Shown here one piece after another: positions 61,255-64,000 of a DNA stretch of 64,000 bases. A program made the translations under genes and the position numbers. The notes beneath the pieces were generated by a model. It saw only the letters and a program-made list of their open reading frames with translations. It did not search any database and had not been told where the DNA came from. Within the stretch, counting starts at the first letter, position 1; every line of letters starts with the position of its first letter. Location: NCBI RefSeq assembly GCF_015711605.1, contig NZ_JABTEZ010000001.1, positions 1,268,001-1,332,000 on the forward strand, in the 5' to 3' direction. This DNA is from Planomonospora sp. ID67723. Its GTDB lineage: Bacteria; Actinomycetota; Actinomycetes; Streptosporangiales; Streptosporangiaceae.

Positions 61255-62813
61255 TGCCCTGGCTCTCGATCCTGATGGCCGTGCCCGCAGTGGGCGCGGT
61301 CGGGGTGGCGCTGCTCCCCAAGGGCAGTGACAAGCTCGCCAAACAAGTGGCGCTGCTGGTCTCGCTGGTCGTGCTGGCACTGACCATCGCGATGGCGGTC
61401 CAGTTCAGCCCCAACGGCAACCGCTTCCAGTTCGAGGAGAAGTACGCCTGGATCCCCAGCTTCGGGGTCCACTACGGCGTCGCCGTGGACGGCATCGCGC
61501 TCGTGCTGATCGCGCTCTCCGCGGTCCTCGTGCCGATCGTCGTCCTCGCCTCCTGGCACGACGCCGACGGCGTCATCCAGGCGCGCGACCTCAAGAGCGA
61601 GGCCATCCCGCCCCGGCGCTCCGCGAAGACCTACTTCGCGCTGCTGCTGGTGCTGGAGGCCATGATGATCGGCGTCTTCGCGGCGACCGACGTCTTCCTG
61701 TTCTATGTCTTCTTCGAGGCCATGCTGATCCCGATGTACTTCATGATCGGGTCGTACGGCGGCGTGCAGCGGTCCTACGCGGCCGTCAAGTTCCTGCTCT
61801 ACTCGCTCTTCGGCGGCCTGCTCATGCTGGTCGCGGTGATCGCGCTCTACGTGATCGCCGAGAAGAACACCTTCATGTACCCCGAGCTGGTCGGGGTCAT
61901 CCAGGACCCGACCACGCAGAAGTGGCTGTTCGCCGGCTTCTTCATCGCCTTCGCGGTCAAGGCCCCGCTCTGGCCCTTCCACACCTGGCTGCCCGACGCC
62001 GCGGCGCAGGCCCCGGCCGGTGCCGCGGTCCTGCTGGTGGGCGTGCTGGACAAGGTCGGCACCTACGGCATGCTCCGCTTCTGCCTGGAGCTGTTCCCGG
62101 ACGCGTCGAAGTTCTTCACCCCGCTGGTGATCGCGCTCTCGGTGATCGGCATCATCTACGGCGCGGTCGTGGCCATCGGCCAGACCGACATGAAGCGCCT
62201 GATCGCCTACACCTCGATCTCGCACTTCGGCTTCATCGCCATGGGCGTCTTCGCGATGACCCAGAACGCGCAGGCGGGCGCCACGCTCTACATGGTCAAC
62301 CACGGCTTCTCGACCGGCGCGCTGTTCCTGATCGCCGGGTTCCTGATCTACCGCCGCGGTTCCGCCCAGATCGCCGACTACGGCGGCGTGCAGAAGATCG
62401 CCCCGCTGCTGGCGGGCTCCTTCCTGATCGCGGGACTCTCCGGCCTCTCGCTGCCCGGCCTGTCCTCGTTCGTCAGCGAGTTCATGGTCCTGAACGGCAC
62501 CTACGAGCGCTACGCGATCCCGGCGATCATCGGGGCGCTCGGCGTGATCCTGGCGGCCATCTACATCCTGTGGATGTACAAGCGCACGATGAACGGTCCC
62601 ACGGCCGAACCGGTCAAGGGCTTCACCGACCTCGACGGGCGGGAGAAGTGGGTGGTGGCCCCGCTGATCGCGGTGATCATCGCACTCGGGTTCTTCCCCA
62701 AGCCGGTGCTCGACGTGATCAACCCCGCGGTGGACAAGACGCTCGACAGCGCCCAGGTGCTGGACAAGCGCCCCGCCCCCACCGTCGCTGAGAAGAAGGG
62801 GGCCGGCCAGTGA
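61254..62813 (+). CDS. nuoM: NADH-quinone oxidoreductase subunit M
   Basis: This 519-residue antiporter-like subunit shows FFEAMLIPMYFMIGSYGG, KAPLWPFHTWLPDAAAQAPA with the essential Lys, and TDMKRLIAYTSISHFGFI. ATG 61254 overlaps the nuoL stop, and GTGA joins it to nuoN. Confidence 0.97.
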   Translation: MPWLSILMAVPAVGAVGVALLPKGSDKLAKQVALLVSLVVLALTIAMAVQFSPNGNRFQFEEKYAWIPSFGVHYGVAVDGIALVLIALSAVLVPIVVLASWHDADGVIQARDLKSEAIPPRRSAKTYFALLLVLEAMMIGVFAATDVFLFYVFFEAMLIPMYFMIGSYGGVQRSYAAVKFLLYSLFGGLLMLVAVIALYVIAEKNTFMYPELVGVIQDPTTQKWLFAGFFIAFAVKAPLWPFHTWLPDAAAQAPAGAAVLLVGVLDKVGTYGMLRFCLELFPDASKFFTPLVIALSVIGIIYGAVVAIGQTDMKRLIAYTSISHFGFIAMGVFAMTQNAQAGATLYMVNHGFSTGALFLIAGFLIYRRGSAQIADYGGVQKIAPLLAGSFLIAGLSGLSLPGLSSFVSEFMVLNGTYERYAIPAIIGALGVILAAIYILWMYKRTMNGPTAEPVKGFTDLDGREKWVVAPLIAVIIALGFFPKPVLDVINPAVDKTLDSAQVLDKRPAPTVAEKKGAGQ

Positions 62814-64000
62814 ACGGCGGCACCATCGAGGCGCCAACGATCGAGTACGCCCTGCTCGCGCCGATGCTGATCGTCTTCGGCGCGGCGGTCATCGGCGTGC
62901 TGGTCGAGGCGTTCGCACCTCGCTACCTGCGCAAGTCGATTCACGTGCCGCTGACGCTGCTGGCGCTGGTCGGCGCGTTCCTGCTGACGATCCTCCAGGC
63001 CGTCCGGGACGGCGTCCCCACCACGCCCGCGGCCATGGGCGCGGTCGCGGTGGACGGTCCCGCCCTGTTCATCTGGGGCATCATCCTCATCCTGGCCTTC
63101 GTCAGCACACTGCTGATCAACGACGACGAGCAGTTCGTCGCGCAGGCGGCGGCCGTACCGGGGAGCAGCGACGAGGAGGACGCGGTCCGCCACGGTTACG
63201 AGCAGACCGAGGTCTACCCGCTGCTGCTCTTCTCCGTCGGCGGCATGCTGCTCTTCCCGGCCGCCAACGACCTGCTGGTCATGTTCGTGGCCCTGGAGGT
63301 CCTGTCCCTCCCGCTGTACCTGCTCTGCGGTCTGGCCCGCCGTCGCCGCCTGCTCTCGCAGGAGGCCTCGGTCAAGTACTTCCTGCTCGGCTCGTTCTCC
63401 TCGGCCTTCTTCCTGTACGGCACGGCCCTGGTGTACGGCTACGCCGGTTCGATCGACCTGAGGGCCATCAGCGCCTCGCTGGGCACGGTCGCCGGCCAGG
63501 ACACCCTGCTGTTCATCGGCATGGCGATGATCGGGGTCGGCCTGCTGTTCAAGATCGGTGCCGCGCCGTTCCAGGCCTGGAAGCCCGACGTCTACCAGGG
63601 CGCGCCCACCGCGGTCACCGCCCTGATGGCCTCCACCGTCCTGGTGGCCGCCTTCGGTGCCGTGCTCCGGGTCTTCTGGGTCGCCCTGGGCAACCTCGAC
63701 TGGCACTGGCGGCCGGTCATGTGGGGCGTGGCGATCCTCACGATGGTCGTCGGCGCGATCCTGGCCATCACCCAGACCGAGATCAAGCGCATGCTCGCCT
63801 ACTCGTCGATCGCGCACGCGGGCTTCCTGCTCACCGGTGTGATCGCCACGGGTGCCGCCACGCAGAACCGGGAGGCGCTGTCGGCCATCCTGTTCTACCT
63901 GGCCGCCTACGGTTTCACCACGGTCGGCGCCTTCGCGGTCGTCACCATGGTCCGCGACGCGGGCGGCGAGGCCGGGCACCTGTCCCGGTGGGCCGGGCTC
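62810..64000 (+). CDS. nuoN: NADH-quinone oxidoreductase subunit N (3' end outside window)
   Basis: The frame from GTG 62810 is open to the last base, giving 397 residues and no stop. It shows MFVALEVLSLPLYLLCGLAR, FLLGSFSSAFFLYG, KIGAAPFQAWKPDVYQGAPT and TEIKRMLAYSSIAHAGFLL, all typical of NuoN. An insertion near residues 105-120 (VPGSSDEEDAVRHGYEQTE) lies between early helices. The GTG overlaps the nuoM stop. Confidence 0.95.
   Translation, partial: MNGGTIEAPTIEYALLAPMLIVFGAAVIGVLVEAFAPRYLRKSIHVPLTLLALVGAFLLTILQAVRDGVPTTPAAMGAVAVDGPALFIWGIILILAFVSTLLINDDEQFVAQAAAVPGSSDEEDAVRHGYEQTEVYPLLLFSVGGMLLFPAANDLLVMFVALEVLSLPLYLLCGLARRRRLLSQEASVKYFLLGSFSSAFFLYGTALVYGYAGSIDLRAISASLGTVAGQDTLLFIGMAMIGVGLLFKIGAAPFQAWKPDVYQGAPTAVTALMASTVLVAAFGAVLRVFWVALGNLDWHWRPVMWGVAILTMVVGAILAITQTEIKRMLAYSSIAHAGFLLTGVIATGAATQNREALSAILFYLAAYGFTTVGAFAVVTMVRDAGGEAGHLSRWAGL

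Noticed and set aside
1-64000. tRNA or rRNA genes
   Set aside because: I saw no cloverleaf with a GTTCGA-type arm and CCA-proximal stem and no rRNA-like sequence; a covariance-model search would be decisive.

Overview
The window is high-GC, densely packed DNA from a sporulating-type actinomycete. The gene families (BldN-, BldC- and RsbN-like developmental regulators, Rex, DUF397/Scr1-type regulators, DUF5667, complex I with a menaquinone pathway) point to Actinomycetia. The protein sequences look closest to the Streptosporangiales, but that placement is an inference from general similarity. Many starts are GTG or TTG, and 4-nt stop/start overlaps are common.

Layout. 1-3.2 kb: a MacAB-type ABC export operon cut by the left edge. 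3.2-6 kb: cutA, a decayed cold-shock-like gene, and a minus-strand pair made of a low-complexity lipoprotein and a membrane protein. 6-13 kb: an acuC-type deacetylase with a phosphatase-family gene, a small HTH regulator, the tiny ribosomal protein bS22, an SDR epimerase with an acyltransferase, an alpha/beta hydrolase and a HAD phosphatase. 13-14.6 kb: a BldN-type ECF sigma factor and its RsbN-like membrane partner. 14.7-16.7 kb: a 7-TM/monooxygenase-domain fusion and a glutaredoxin-like protein that share one hairpin. 16.7-24.9 kb: rex-hemA-hemC-hemD-hemB, a primase-polymerase-like gene and hemL, which together make tetrapyrrole from glutamyl-tRNA. 25-30.9 kb: an accessory block (secreted subtilisin, CGNR regulator with a perfect 23-bp operator, NTF2-like protein, Uma2 protein, EamA transporter, LysR). 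30.9-35.5 kb: the cytochrome c maturation set (phosphatase, ResA/TlpA, CcdA, ResB, CcsB). 35.7-43 kb: a receptor-like Ser/Thr kinase with a propeller domain, an anthrax-lethal-factor-like metallopeptidase with a small partner gene, BldC, and a secreted propeller protein. 43-48.2 kb: menG, a small accessory island (TraB-N-like protein, XRE/Scr1 regulator, two DUF397 genes) and a MenJ-like geranylgeranyl reductase. 48.3 kb to the end: nuoA to nuoN, with nuoN cut by the right edge.

How it fits together. The core theme is respiration: haem synthesis, cytochrome c assembly, menaquinone methylation and reduction, and NADH dehydrogenase. Two Rex-operator-like palindromes, one before rex-hem and one before the reductase-nuo transcription unit, suggest shared control by the NADH/NAD+ ratio. 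Developmental control genes (bldN, rsbN-like, bldC) are interleaved.

The most unusual feature is inside the nuo operon. Repeat-derived mini-ORFs fill the nuoB/nuoC, nuoF/nuoG and nuoG/nuoH junctions and are joined to the flanking genes by exact ATGA or GTGA overlaps. A related 90-bp tandem repeat has been absorbed into the N-terminus of NuoE.
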